9,398 nucleotides of DNA from Candidatus Latescibacterota bacterium (lineage in GTDB: Bacteria > Latescibacterota > MVCY01). The notes under the pieces were generated by a model. It saw only the letters and a program-made list of their open reading frames with translations, did no database searches and had not been told where the DNA came from. Location: positions 1-9,398 of the forward strand of contig DAOWIT010000095.1 of the NCBI GenBank assembly GCA_030640765.1, given 5' to 3'. The position numbers and the translations under genes are program-made. Shown piece after piece: positions 1 to 7,024 of this stretch (positions are counted from its first letter, which is position 1; each line of letters begins with the position of its first letter).

Positions 1-210
1 CTGAGTAGCCTGAAAACTCAGATCAGAAATAGATTTAACTGTTCGATTGCTGAGGTTGAGGACAACGACCTGTGGCAAAAATCGGTACTGGCAGTAGCAG
101 TGGTCTCCAATGAGTCCAAGCACGCCGATCAAGAGATGGCTAAGATCGCTAAATTTATCGAAAGTGATGGGCGAGTCCAGCTTTTAGACTATTCCACTAA
201 GATGTTATAA
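1..210 (+). CDS. DUF503 (YlxP-like) protein, 3' part only
   Basis: The window opens inside this gene in frame 1; 69 codons and a TAA stop are visible and the start lies upstream. The fragment contains the pattern FNCSIAEVEDNDLWQKS, then an alternating hydrophobic stretch (VLAVAVVSN) and a charged helix ending in LLDYSTKML. This matches the DUF503 family, small proteins of about 90-95 residues with a ferredoxin-like fold. In many bacteria a DUF503 gene sits between infB and rbfA, and here rbfA is the next gene, which supports the call. The family's molecular function is not settled; its place in the nusA-infB-rbfA neighbourhood suggests a link to ribosome function, which is inference. Roughly the first 20-25 residues are missing. 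Confidence 0.82.
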   Translation: MSSLKTQIRNRFNCSIAEVEDNDLWQKSVLAVAVVSNESKHADQEMAKIAKFIESDGRVQLLDYSTKML

Positions 211-350
211 AAAGGACCTGCCAAGGCAGTAAAAGGCTTAGAGGAGAGAAAGGCAACCCAGGGCGGAAGGTCATAAAGGGCATTGCTTTTGTCGCCTTAG
301 CTCCCTTTCAACCTTTTCAGAGCCTTTTGGGCCTTTTAAGGTCTTTTAAA
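210..350 (+). repeat. Purine/pyrimidine-asymmetric imperfect inverted repeat with phased T tracts
   Basis: The 164-base gap between the DUF503 gene and rbfA is split in composition. Its first half is rich in AAAGG-type words (210-217, 231-236, 249-253, 275-280), and its second half is rich in CCTTTT-type words (303-308, 312-317, 323-328, 332-337, 342-347). The halves can pair imperfectly: AAAAG-ACC at 210-218 with GGT-CTTTT at 340-347, and AAAAGGCT at 231-238 with AGCCTTTT at 321-328. CTGCC/GGCAG at 218-229 forms its own small hairpin. T4 tracts start at 314, 325, 334 and 344, close to one helical turn apart. It could be an RNA structure, a weak terminator or curved DNA; function unknown. Confidence 0.45.
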
Positions 351-374
351 TGAAAGCAGAAAGGCAGCACCTAA

Positions 375-737
375 ATGAACTACAGGCGAGCCGATCGGGT
401 GGCTGATCTGCTCCAGTTTGAACTGTCAAAAATCATCAGGGAGAATATGAAAGACCCTCGCATCGGCTTTGTGACTATTACCAGAGTCGAAGTCTCGGAT
501 GATCTGCGACACGCTAAGGTTTATGTCAGTGTTTTGGGGCAGGAAAAGGAGAAAGAGGACTCCTTAACTGGCCTTAATCACGCCGCTGGATTCACCCGTA
601 GTCTGCTGGCAGGGAGAGTTAGGTTGAAACGCATTCCCGAGCTCACATACTGTTACGATGACACCTTAGACTATGCCTTGAATATTGATAAATTGCTTGA
701 TGGATTGGAGAATGGAAGGGATATTGGTGGTGGATAA
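375..737 (+). CDS. rbfA: Ribosome-binding factor A
   Basis: RbfA is a small cytoplasmic factor with a type-II KH fold that binds the immature 30S subunit near helix 1 of 16S rRNA and helps its final maturation, notably in the cold. The 120-residue protein has the family's length and landmarks: the N-terminal YRRADRVADLLQFELSKII helix, DPRIGFVTITRVEVSDDLRHAKVYVSV across the first strands, and the C-terminal RLKRIPELTYCYDDTLDYALNI motif. The ATG at 375 is preceded by AAGG at 361-364 with a 10-base spacer, a modest Shine-Dalgarno site. An ATG at 350 is out of frame. The 3' end overlaps truB by 26 bases, so the two are probably co-translated. No odd residues were seen. Confidence 0.96.
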   Translation: MNYRRADRVADLLQFELSKIIRENMKDPRIGFVTITRVEVSDDLRHAKVYVSVLGQEKEKEDSLTGLNHAAGFTRSLLAGRVRLKRIPELTYCYDDTLDYALNIDKLLDGLENGRDIGGG

Positions 738-1629
738 AGAGGTCCAATGGACCTCTCACGATGTGGTAAGCAAGCTGCGAAATATCCTTAAAATAAAGAA
801 AATAGGACATACCGGAACCTTAGACCCTTTAGCTACAGGGGTGTTGGTTATTCTACTTGGCCGGGCAACCAAGATCCTCCAGTTTCTTCAAGAACAGGAA
901 AAAGAGTACATTGCTCAGATCTGTCTGGGCATTTCCACTGATACATTTGATGCTCAAGGACAAGTGCGAGAAAAAAAGGAAGTCCCGGAGTTTGAACTTG
1001 CCGATGTAGAAAGGGCAGGTAACAGCTTTGAGGGAGAGATAGAACAGTCGCCGCCCCCCTTCTCCGCCATCAAGATCGGAGGAAGGAAGTCCTATCAATT
1101 GGCTCGGGCGGGGAAAGCTGTTGAGCTTAAACCTAGAAAAGTCAATATCTCACAGATAGAACTTCTGGAGTGGAAATCGCCTGTATTGAAGCTGCGGATC
1201 CTGTGCTCAAGGGGCACTTATATCAGGTCCTTAGCAGAGGACATAGGGCAAAAACTGGGATGTGGAGGGCATCTGCTTTCGCTGCGCAGGATTAGATCCG
1301 GAGAATTCAGTATTGATCAGGCATTGACCCTAAACCAGATTTTCACTCTCCACGAAAAGGAGACCCTTCACAGGGAGGTTATTTCCATAGATCAGGCCTT
1401 ACGGCACCTCCCGGCGATCAACCTGTCTTCCAATGGAATCTTCAGCTTTGAACATGGCGCTAAAGTAAATCTATCGGCTATCTCTGATATTCCTTTGGGG
1501 GCGGTATCCCAATCTGTTCACCCTTATCAGAACAAAGTGAGGGTGAAGGACGACACCGGGCATCTTATGGGAATCGGCAGGTTAGATCCTTTAACCGGGA
1601 GACTCTGCCCTCTAAGCGTTTTTAGATGA
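712..1629 (+). CDS. truB: tRNA pseudouridine-55 synthase
   Basis: TruB converts U55 in the T-loop of tRNAs to pseudouridine. The 305-residue product begins MEGILVVDKEVQWTSHDVVSKL, the usual TruB N-terminus, and carries the catalytic motif GHTGTLDPLATGVL at 32-45 with the nucleophile at Asp38. SPPPFSAIKIGGRKSYQLAR and CSRGTYIRSLAEDIG are the later family motifs, and a short C-terminal PUA-like end (VRVKDDTGHLMGIGRL) follows. The frame is open further upstream to a TTG at 685, but the ATG at 712 fits the family's N-terminus. Its GGAG at 707-710 lies only one base away, so initiation probably depends on coupling to rbfA, which it overlaps by 26 bases. The stop shares ATGA with the ribF start. 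An nrnA-like DHH gene often lies between rbfA and truB in other bacteria; none is here. Confidence 0.96.
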   Translation: MEGILVVDKEVQWTSHDVVSKLRNILKIKKIGHTGTLDPLATGVLVILLGRATKILQFLQEQEKEYIAQICLGISTDTFDAQGQVREKKEVPEFELADVERAGNSFEGEIEQSPPPFSAIKIGGRKSYQLARAGKAVELKPRKVNISQIELLEWKSPVLKLRILCSRGTYIRSLAEDIGQKLGCGGHLLSLRRIRSGEFSIDQALTLNQIFTLHEKETLHREVISIDQALRHLPAINLSSNGIFSFEHGAKVNLSAISDIPLGAVSQSVHPYQNKVRVKDDTGHLMGIGRLDPLTGRLCPLSVFR

Positions 1630-2570
1630 AGATAATAGAAGATATCAACCATTGTAATGAATTTGGTTCCGATTCTGTAATTACTGTGGGGGCATTCGAC
1701 GGTGTTCACCTCGGCCACGCTGCTATCCTGAGGTATCTTAACAATGTATCCTCCCAGGCAGGAAGTCCAAGCGCAGTGGTCACTTTTGAACCCCACCCCC
1801 AGGAGATCGTAAATCCCCAAGGGGCTGTTTCTCTCTTGACTACTAAGGAGGAGAAACTCGAGGCCTTTGCCTCATTGGGAATTGAGACGGTCTTTGTTCT
1901 CCCCTTCACTGCTCAGTTGGCTGAATTGAGCCCAGAGGAGTTCGTCAGGGAGATATTAGTCGACAGGCTTCGGACAAAGCGGTTAGTGATTGGATACAAC
2001 CACACCTTTGGCAACGGCCGGTCTGGCAATGTCGAGATTCTCCAGGAGCTGGGCAACAAGTGGGGTTTTAGAGTAAATGTAGTCCCTCCTGTGATAGTGG
2101 GTGGACGACCCGTCAGCAGCACCAGGATAAGGAATCTGCTCAGCGAAGGGAATGTGTCTGAGGCAGCACAACTGCTGGGTCGCAATTATGACTTCTGCGG
2201 TTTGGTTTATTCGGGGGAAGGTCTGGGCAGAAGGCTGGGTTTTCCCACGGCAAATCTCCGGGTAAAAAATACCCGAAAACTTATTCCTTCGACAGGGGTT
2301 TACGCTGTTCGGGCGATGTTCGCGACCCAGCGCAGAGCGGGGGTGATGAACATCGGATACCGGCCCAGTTTTGAGGGAACTCAGCAGACTATTGAGCTTT
2401 ACCTCCTGAATTTCAAAGGCGATCTTTATAACACTGAATTGAAAGTGGAACTGCTTTCTAAGATAAGAAACGAGATAAAGTTCTCACGAAAAGAGGCCTT
2501 GATAAAACAGATAAATGACGATATAAAAGTGGCAGAGGAATTAACGAGCAACCGAAAGATTCGCCCTTAA
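1626..2570 (+). CDS. ribF: Bifunctional riboflavin kinase / FMN adenylyltransferase
   Basis: RibF phosphorylates riboflavin to FMN and adenylates FMN to FAD in the cytoplasm. The 314-residue protein has both modules. The N-terminal nucleotidyltransferase shows [11 protein letters not shown] with the HxGH signature at 28-31 and the later SSTRIR motif at 164-169. The C-terminal flavokinase domain shows [10 protein letters not shown] (PTAN at 207-210, which binds Mg-ATP), [13 protein letters not shown] and a likely catalytic Glu257 in IELYLLNF. Length is normal for the family. The ATG overlaps the truB TGA as ATGA and there is no clear Shine-Dalgarno site, so translation is likely coupled to truB. 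The stop codon lies in the loop of a hairpin preceding rpsO. Confidence 0.96.
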   Translation: MKIIEDINHCNEFGSDSVITVGAFDGVHLGHAAILRYLNNVSSQAGSPSAVVTFEPHPQEIVNPQGAVSLLTTKEEKLEAFASLGIETVFVLPFTAQLAELSPEEFVREILVDRLRTKRLVIGYNHTFGNGRSGNVEILQELGNKWGFRVNVVPPVIVGGRPVSSTRIRNLLSEGNVSEAAQLLGRNYDFCGLVYSGEGLGRRLGFPTANLRVKNTRKLIPSTGVYAVRAMFATQRRAGVMNIGYRPSFEGTQQTIELYLLNFKGDLYNTELKVELLSKIRNEIKFSRKEALIKQINDDIKVAEELTSNRKIRP

Positions 2571-2582
2571 GGCAATCTCGGT
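2551..2582 (+). promoter_or_regulatory. Hairpin over the ribF stop, candidate rpsO leader
   Basis: ACCG (2551-2554) pairs with CGGT (2579-2582), AGATT (2557-2561) with AATCT (2574-2578), and GCC (2563-2565) with GGC (2571-2573). This makes 12 base pairs with bulges AA at 2555-2556 and C at 2562 and loop CTTAA (2566-2570), which holds the last base before the stop and the ribF stop itself. No T tract follows, so it is not a normal intrinsic terminator. It ends 13 bases before the rpsO Shine-Dalgarno AAGGAG (2596-2601). S15 represses its own mRNA through leader structures in several bacteria; assigning that role here is inference. Confidence 0.5.
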
Positions 2583-2610
2583 AACACAACAAAACAAGGA
2601 GATAAAACCT

Positions 2611-2889
2611 ATGGGATTGACGAAAGAGCAGCGAACAGAGATTATCAGCACTCTGGCAAAACACCCAACGGACACAGGGTCCCCGGAAGTCCAAATCGCC
2701 CTGCTGACTGAAAGAATCGCCTTGCTCACCGAGCACTTCAAGACACACAAGAAGGATACTAACTCACATCGAGGACTGTTAAAACTGGTCGGACAGCGAA
2801 AGAGACTCCTTAGCTACCTTCATCGTAAAGATGTTGAGCGCTACCGGGCATTGGTCAAAAAGCTGGGGCTCCGAGAGCGAATTATGTGA
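2611..2889 (+). CDS. rpsO: 30S ribosomal protein S15
   Basis: S15 is a primary 30S binder that contacts the 16S rRNA central-domain three-way junction and forms a bridge to 23S rRNA. The 92-residue protein carries the family signature throughout: [51 protein letters not shown] and [11 protein letters not shown], with the conserved GSPEVQ and H-x-K-D-x-x-S-R/H-R-G rRNA contacts. It is three residues longer than the common 89. AAGGAG at 2596-2601 lies nine bases before the ATG, the best-formed site in the cluster so far, consistent with independent and high-level translation. A hairpin lies upstream and a multi-arm inverted repeat begins at its stop codon. The neighbours ribF and pnp are the standard ones. 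Confidence 0.97.
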   Translation: MGLTKEQRTEIISTLAKHPTDTGSPEVQIALLTERIALLTEHFKTHKKDTNSHRGLLKLVGQRKRLLSYLHRKDVERYRALVKKLGLRERIM

Positions 2890-2970
2890 ACTCCGTTAGC
2901 TGTTCACTATCTGACGAGGTGAATTCTGGGAAACCCATCACTGCTTTTCAAGGCATCCAGTTTCACAGTC
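2886..2970 (+). promoter_or_regulatory. Alternating four-arm inverted repeat between rpsO and pnp, candidate pnp leader
   Basis: The same pentamer and its complement alternate: GTGAA 2886-2890, TTCAC 2903-2907, GTGAA 2919-2923, TTCAC 2962-2966. Arms 1 and 2 extend to GTGAAC/GTTCAC with a 10-base loop and include the rpsO stop. Arms 3 and 4 extend with CTGG (2926-2929)/CCAG (2957-2960) and GAC (2913-2915)/GTC (2968-2970), enclosing a small TGCTT-TTCA-AGGCA hairpin (2942-2955). Arms 2 and 3 can pair instead, so two exclusive folds exist. In E. coli a processed hairpin between rpsO and pnp mediates PNPase self-control; the same job here is inference. Confidence 0.55.
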
Positions 2971-3000
2971 AATAACAAATTAAAGAGGTAAATAAACAAA

Positions 3001-5127
3001 ATGATTAACACCGTAGAAATGAAATTAGGCGGCAGGACACTTTGCATAGAGTCGGGAAGGGTTGCTACTCAAGCAGATGGAGCGGTAATCGTCAAATACG
3101 AAGGAACCGTTATCTTGGCCTCTGTGGTAGCTTCCAAAGAACCCATCCCTGACCGTGGTTTTTTCCCTCTTACCGTGGAGTTCAGAGAGAAATACTATGC
3201 GGCAGGAAAAATCCCGGGGGGATTTTTCAAAAGGGAAGGACGTCCCCGTGAAGGGGAGATCCTGGCAGCCAGAATGATTGACCGTTCCTTAAGGCCTTTA
3301 TTTGCAGAAAATTATAAAAACGAGGTCCAAATAATAGTTATGGTTCTCTCCTCAGATCAAGAGAACAACGCCGATGTACCTGGGATAATCGGAGCATCGG
3401 CTGCTTTGGCTATCTCACCTATTCCATTTGGGCACATTGTAGGAGCGGTGCGTATCGGCACGCTCGATGAACGCCTGATAGTGAACCCCAGCTTTTCCCA
3501 GGCAGACGAGGGAGAGATGGACCTAGTGGTCTCGGCTACCTCTGACGCAGTTGTCCAGATGGAGGGTAGCACCAAAGAAATCACCGATCAGCAAATAGTG
3601 GAGGCTATCTCTTTGGCTCAGGAACAGATCCAAGAGATATGTCAGCTTCAAGAACAACTCAAACAGCTTTGCGGTAAACCTAAGCTTGAAATGCCAGAGT
3701 TGTCAGAAGATCCTGAACTGGAAAGATCGGTTCGAGAACAGTTTGCCACCAAGATTGACCAGGCCAACCGCATTGCGGAAAAAACGGAGCGAAACAGCGC
3801 CCTTGACCAGATCGTCCAAGAAGCAGTTGCTGCCTTCTCGGAAAAATACCCAGAGAGCGAAGGGTTGATCAAAGCTGAGATTGCGAAGATTCAGAAAGAA
3901 CAAATGCGGCGGATGGTCTGTGAGGAAAACAGGCGCATTGATGGCCGAGACCTGGACGATATCAGATCTATTAGTTGCGAAGTAGGGGTTTTGCCCCGTA
4001 CTCACGGCTCTGCACTGTTCACTCGGGGACAAACCCAGAGTCTGGCAACCATTACTCTGGGCACTAAACTCGACGAACAGAAGATCGAGACCTTAGAGGG
4101 TGAATCCTGGAAGAGCTATATGCTCCATTACAATTTCCCTCCTTTTAGTGTAGGTGAGACGAGGCCCATTCGAGGGGTCTCTCGCCGGGAGATAGGACAC
4201 GGTAATTTGGCTGAACGGGCCCTGGAACCGGTCATCCCCAGCGATGAGGTCTTCCCCTATACCATCCGCATCGTCTCTGACATCTTGGAGTCAAACAGCT
4301 CTTCTTCAATGGCAACAGTCTGTGCCGGCTCTCTGTCGCTGATGGATGCCGGTGTTTCCGTTAAGACATCGGTGGCTGGAGTGGGTATGGGGTTGATCAA
4401 AGAAGGTGATCGGGCAGTGATTTTGACCGACATCGCAGGCATAGAAGACCACTACGGAGATCTTGATTTAAAGGTGGCCGGAACTCGAAAAGGAATCACC
4501 GCTGTCCAATTAGACACCAAGATTCGGGATCTCTCTCTGGAGGTCATCGCCGAGGCCCTTCAAAAGGCAGATCAAGCCCGATCCAAGATCCTGGACCTTA
4601 TGGATCAGACCATCTCTGAACCCAGACCAGAGCTGTCTGCTTATGCTCCTCGAATCATTTCCTTCAAGATAAAACCCTCTCAAATTGGGGCAGTCATTGG
4701 AACCGGGGGAAAGGTTATCCGTGAGATCACTGAAACCACAGGTGCTACCATAAACATAGAAGATGACGGAACAGTGACAATTGCCTCAGTGGATATGGCA
4801 GCTGGCGAAGAGGCAGTGAAGATCGTAAAGGAGATCACTGCAGAACCCGAACTGAACAAGCTCTACACTGGTGAAGTTAAACGAATCACCCCTTTTGGTG
4901 CTTTCGTAGAGGTTCTACGGGGCAAGGAAGGACTGCTTCACATCTCGGAGGTGGATTTCCGACGAATAGATAAAGTGGAAGATGTGTTGAAAGTCGGGGA
5001 GGAGGTCTTGGTTAAGGTTATTGGGATTGATGACTCAGGCAAAATTAAGTTGAGCAGAAAAGCTGCACTGAAACCGCAGCAAGGAGGAGAAAGGAAGCAA
5101 CGGCCAAAAAGCAGGAGATCCTTTTAA
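3001..5127 (+). CDS. pnp: Polyribonucleotide nucleotidyltransferase (PNPase)
   Basis: PNPase degrades RNA 3' to 5' with phosphate, releasing nucleoside diphosphates, as a ring-shaped trimer that often joins the degradosome. The 708 residues match the family length. Order: first RNase PH domain (about 10-145, with GGFFKREGRPRE at 73-84), helical linker domain, second RNase PH domain (about 315-455, NFPPFSVGETRP from 378), KH domain (GTGG at 567-570) and S1 domain (about 621-690), then a basic tail. The catalytic set is present as Asp483, Asp489 and Lys491 in EDHYGDLDLK. One oddity: the phosphate-site loop reads SNSSSSMA (431-438), with Ser433 where E. coli and B. subtilis have Gly. AGAGGT (2984-2989) lies 11 bases before the ATG. 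The stop overlaps the next ATG by one base. Confidence 0.97.
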   Translation: MINTVEMKLGGRTLCIESGRVATQADGAVIVKYEGTVILASVVASKEPIPDRGFFPLTVEFREKYYAAGKIPGGFFKREGRPREGEILAARMIDRSLRPLFAENYKNEVQIIVMVLSSDQENNADVPGIIGASAALAISPIPFGHIVGAVRIGTLDERLIVNPSFSQADEGEMDLVVSATSDAVVQMEGSTKEITDQQIVEAISLAQEQIQEICQLQEQLKQLCGKPKLEMPELSEDPELERSVREQFATKIDQANRIAEKTERNSALDQIVQEAVAAFSEKYPESEGLIKAEIAKIQKEQMRRMVCEENRRIDGRDLDDIRSISCEVGVLPRTHGSALFTRGQTQSLATITLGTKLDEQKIETLEGESWKSYMLHYNFPPFSVGETRPIRGVSRREIGHGNLAERALEPVIPSDEVFPYTIRIVSDILESNSSSSMATVCAGSLSLMDAGVSVKTSVAGVGMGLIKEGDRAVILTDIAGIEDHYGDLDLKVAGTRKGITAVQLDTKIRDLSLEVIAEALQKADQARSKILDLMDQTISEPRPELSAYAPRIISFKIKPSQIGAVIGTGGKVIREITETTGATINIEDDGTVTIASVDMAAGEEAVKIVKEITAEPELNKLYTGEVKRITPFGAFVEVLRGKEGLLHISEVDFRRIDKVEDVLKVGEEVLVKVIGIDDSGKIKLSRKAALKPQQGGERKQRPKSRRSF

Positions 5128-6467
5128 TGCAAAAGTCCCTTTCTTCTTCTCTCTCCTCTAAGGGCCTATCCCAATCTCTTGCCCGCTCCCCCCAGGAATC
5201 GGTTTTAGAGAATGGCATCAGGGTTGTCACCGATTACATTCCCTATGTTCGCTCTGTCTGTCTTGGGGTTTGGGTCACCTCTGGGTCAACAGACGACTCT
5301 CCCTCCCAGAGAGGTATTTCCCATTTCTTAGAGCATATGTTCTTTAAGGGAACTGCTCGTAGAGATGCCTTTCAGATCGCTCACAGCTTAGAGTCTTTGG
5401 GGGGAAAGCTAAACGCCTTTACCAGTAAGGATGTTACTTGTTATTATGCTCGGATATTAGATGAACACCTGCCGGTGGCGATAGATGTGCTCTCCGACAT
5501 TCTCACCAACTCTATTTTTTCACCAAAGGAGATAGAGAAGGAGAAGCGGGTAGTCATTGAAGAGATACGGAATGTTCAGGACAGCCCCGATGAGCTGGTT
5601 CACGAGCTGTTCTTCCAGTCGCTTTACGAGACCCATCCTATAGGAGTTTCCACCTTAGGGGAGGAGCAAACTGTTTCCCGCCTCTGCCGTGACGATCTTC
5701 TAAAGCATAAAGACCGGCTTTATAATACCCAGAATATGGTCATTGCTGCAGCGGGAAATATAGAACACGAGAAAATGGTGGAAGTGACCTTAGCTAATTT
5801 TCATTTTCCCGAATCATCCGCTCCTTCCGACAGCCAATCTATTCCTGTTCCCACGCTTAAGATTAAACAGGTCAAGAAAGATATTTCACAAGTTCATCTC
5901 TGTTTGGGCATACAGGCTTGTCCTTACCGGGCACCTCAGAGATATCCTTTGTTAGTTTTAGACACCCTTCTGGGGACGGGAATGAGTTCTCGTCTGTTTC
6001 AGAATATCCGGGAGAAATTAGGGTTGGCCTACTCGGTGTATTCCTATCTGCAATTGTTTCAACAGACCGGACTGTTTGGGGTCTATCTTGCTACAGATCC
6101 AGCTAAGTTGACTAAAGCAGTGGAATTAATATTAAACGAATTTGTGAGCATAAAGAAAAAGGGACTTGCTAAGGATGAGCTTTTTTTCACCAAGTCACAA
6201 TTGAAGGGCAATTTGGTGCTTACCTTAGAAAACACTTCTAATCGGATGATCCGCATTGCCGAACAGGAGATCTACGACGGGCAATTGCATCTTTTAGATG
6301 AGACAATCGCCGCTATTGATGCTGTCTCTGAAGAACAGATTCAGCAGGTAGCACACTGGCTGTTTGACCCGGAGAGACTGTGTCTGACCTTAGTGGAACC
6401 CCAGCAAATTGATGAACAGAAAACCGAACAGGGACTTATGGAGATATTAAAGAACAGCAGTCGATGA
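5127..6467 (+). CDS. M16 family zinc metallopeptidase (pitrilysin/processing-peptidase type)
   Basis: A 446-residue protease of the insulinase/mitochondrial processing peptidase clan. The inverted zinc motif HFLEH lies at 66-70 (His66 and His70 as ligands, Glu69 as the base), and the third ligand is probably Glu146 in VVIEEI about 75 residues later. FFKGT, LGGKLNAFTSKDVTCYYARIL and the C-terminal half's SRLFQNIREKLGLAYSVYSY are family blocks, so both M16 halves are present. There is no signal peptide, so it is probably cytoplasmic. It resembles the B. subtilis pnp-linked YmxG/MlpA peptidase, whose physiological substrate is not well defined. AGGAG at 5113-5117 sits nine bases before the ATG, inside pnp, and the start overlaps the pnp stop (TAATG), so the two are coupled. 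Confidence 0.94.
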   Translation: MQKSLSSSLSSKGLSQSLARSPQESVLENGIRVVTDYIPYVRSVCLGVWVTSGSTDDSPSQRGISHFLEHMFFKGTARRDAFQIAHSLESLGGKLNAFTSKDVTCYYARILDEHLPVAIDVLSDILTNSIFSPKEIEKEKRVVIEEIRNVQDSPDELVHELFFQSLYETHPIGVSTLGEEQTVSRLCRDDLLKHKDRLYNTQNMVIAAAGNIEHEKMVEVTLANFHFPESSAPSDSQSIPVPTLKIKQVKKDISQVHLCLGIQACPYRAPQRYPLLVLDTLLGTGMSSRLFQNIREKLGLAYSVYSYLQLFQQTGLFGVYLATDPAKLTKAVELILNEFVSIKKKGLAKDELFFTKSQLKGNLVLTLENTSNRMIRIAEQEIYDGQLHLLDETIAAIDAVSEEQIQQVAHWLFDPERLCLTLVEPQQIDEQKTEQGLMEILKNSSR

Positions 6468-6518
6468 GCACAGAGCTTTTTTGTTCCCTGTATTGCCCTT
6501 CTGGATTATCTCTAAGGG

Positions 6519-6566
6519 AGAAAAATAAAAAAAGTTGTTGACTTTATCCACTCACTCTCGTAAATT
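6519..6566 (+). promoter_or_regulatory. Sigma70-type promoter for the lipoprotein/LysM unit
   Basis: TTGACT at 6538-6543 (5 of 6 to the -35 consensus) is followed by a 17-base spacer and TAAATT at 6561-6566 (4 of 6 to the -10 consensus). An A-rich stretch at 6519-6533 sits where an UP element would be. Transcription would start near 6573 and leave a leader of about 170 bases. This is the best promoter match in the window, and it lies in the gap after the housekeeping cluster, which supports a new transcription unit starting here. Confidence 0.7.
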
Positions 6567-6574
6567 ATGACTTG

Positions 6575-6596
6575 GGTATATGGAGGTATAGTGGAG
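6575..6596 (+). repeat. Near-perfect tandem repeat at the predicted transcription start
   Basis: GGTATATGGAG (6575-6585) is followed, sharing one G, by GGTATAGTGGAG (6585-6596), which differs by one inserted G. The pair starts 8 bases after the -10 element, at the predicted +1 region, a position typical of an operator or an initial-transcribed-region effect. There is no direct evidence of a binding protein. Confidence 0.35.
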
Positions 6597-6742
6597 CAAA
6601 GAAACAGGAAGCAGAAAGTGGGGCTTTGCGTTCATTTCAGAGCGTTTCATATCTCCAAGATGTTTCGAGAATTTGTCTCTGTTTGGCTTCTATACTGTGT
6701 TCTGCAGTCACCAAACCAGTAAACTGGGAAGGAGGTGAAAAG

Positions 6743-7021
6743 ATGTCCCGTAAAAATTGGTTGAAAAAGTTATCGATATTTGTGCTTGCCTTTTCGGTAT
6801 TGTCTCTTCCTTTGCTTAGTGGGTGTACTAAACATCCTTCACCCCAGGAGTTAACACGTCTGGAGGAGGCATCCCAGGCGGCTGAGACAGCAGAGGAAAC
6901 GCTACAGCAGAAAAAGGAGGAGAAGACAACACTGGAGGCCGAGCTTTCTGCTAAAAAGGCCCAGCTGAAGGAACTGGAGGCAAAAAGAGAGACCGTCAAG
7001 GAAAACGCAGCGAAGAAGTGA
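6743..7021 (+). CDS. Small coiled-coil lipoprotein
   Basis: The 92-residue product has a textbook lipoprotein signal: basic start (SRKNWLKKL), hydrophobic core, and lipobox LLSGC with the lipidated Cys28. The mature 64-65 residues are rich in Ala, Glu and Lys and should form a coiled coil from about residue 38 (LEEASQAAETAEETLQQ onward, with AELSAKKAQLKELEAK), ending in AAKK. It is probably anchored in the outer membrane of a diderm. Size, coiled coil and terminal lysines recall Braun's lipoprotein, but I see no sequence homology and the resemblance is inference. AAGGAGGTG at 6729-6737 lies five bases before the ATG, a very strong site that decides the start; the open frame extends upstream to a TTG at 6572, at the promoter. 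A LysM gene follows 202 bases later. Confidence 0.85.
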   Translation: MSRKNWLKKLSIFVLAFSVLSLPLLSGCTKHPSPQELTRLEEASQAAETAEETLQQKKEEKTTLEAELSAKKAQLKELEAKRETVKENAAKK

Positions 7022-7024
7022 GTC

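Noticed and set aside
283..311. Possible promoter before rbfA (TTGCTT at 283)
   Set aside because: No -10-like hexamer is present at 16-18 bases downstream.
685..711. Upstream TTG start for truB
   Set aside because: The nine extra residues do not match TruB N-termini; the ATG at 712 gives the usual MEGILVVDK start.
3703..4032. 109-codon antisense frame inside pnp, and similar antisense frames in truB, ribF, M16 and lipoprotein genes
   Set aside because: All lie opposite conserved genes with strong family motifs, show no motifs of their own and lack ribosome binding sites; they are by-products of the coding strand.
6455..6490. Possible terminator after the M16 gene (GAGCACAGAGC then T6)
   Set aside because: The T run is there but no stem longer than three to five base pairs can be formed directly before it.
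6572..6742. Upstream extension of the lipoprotein frame to a TTG at 6572
   Set aside because: It would start at the predicted transcription start without a ribosome binding site and bury the lipoprotein signal peptide 57 residues in. The ATG at 6743 has a near-perfect Shine-Dalgarno sequence.
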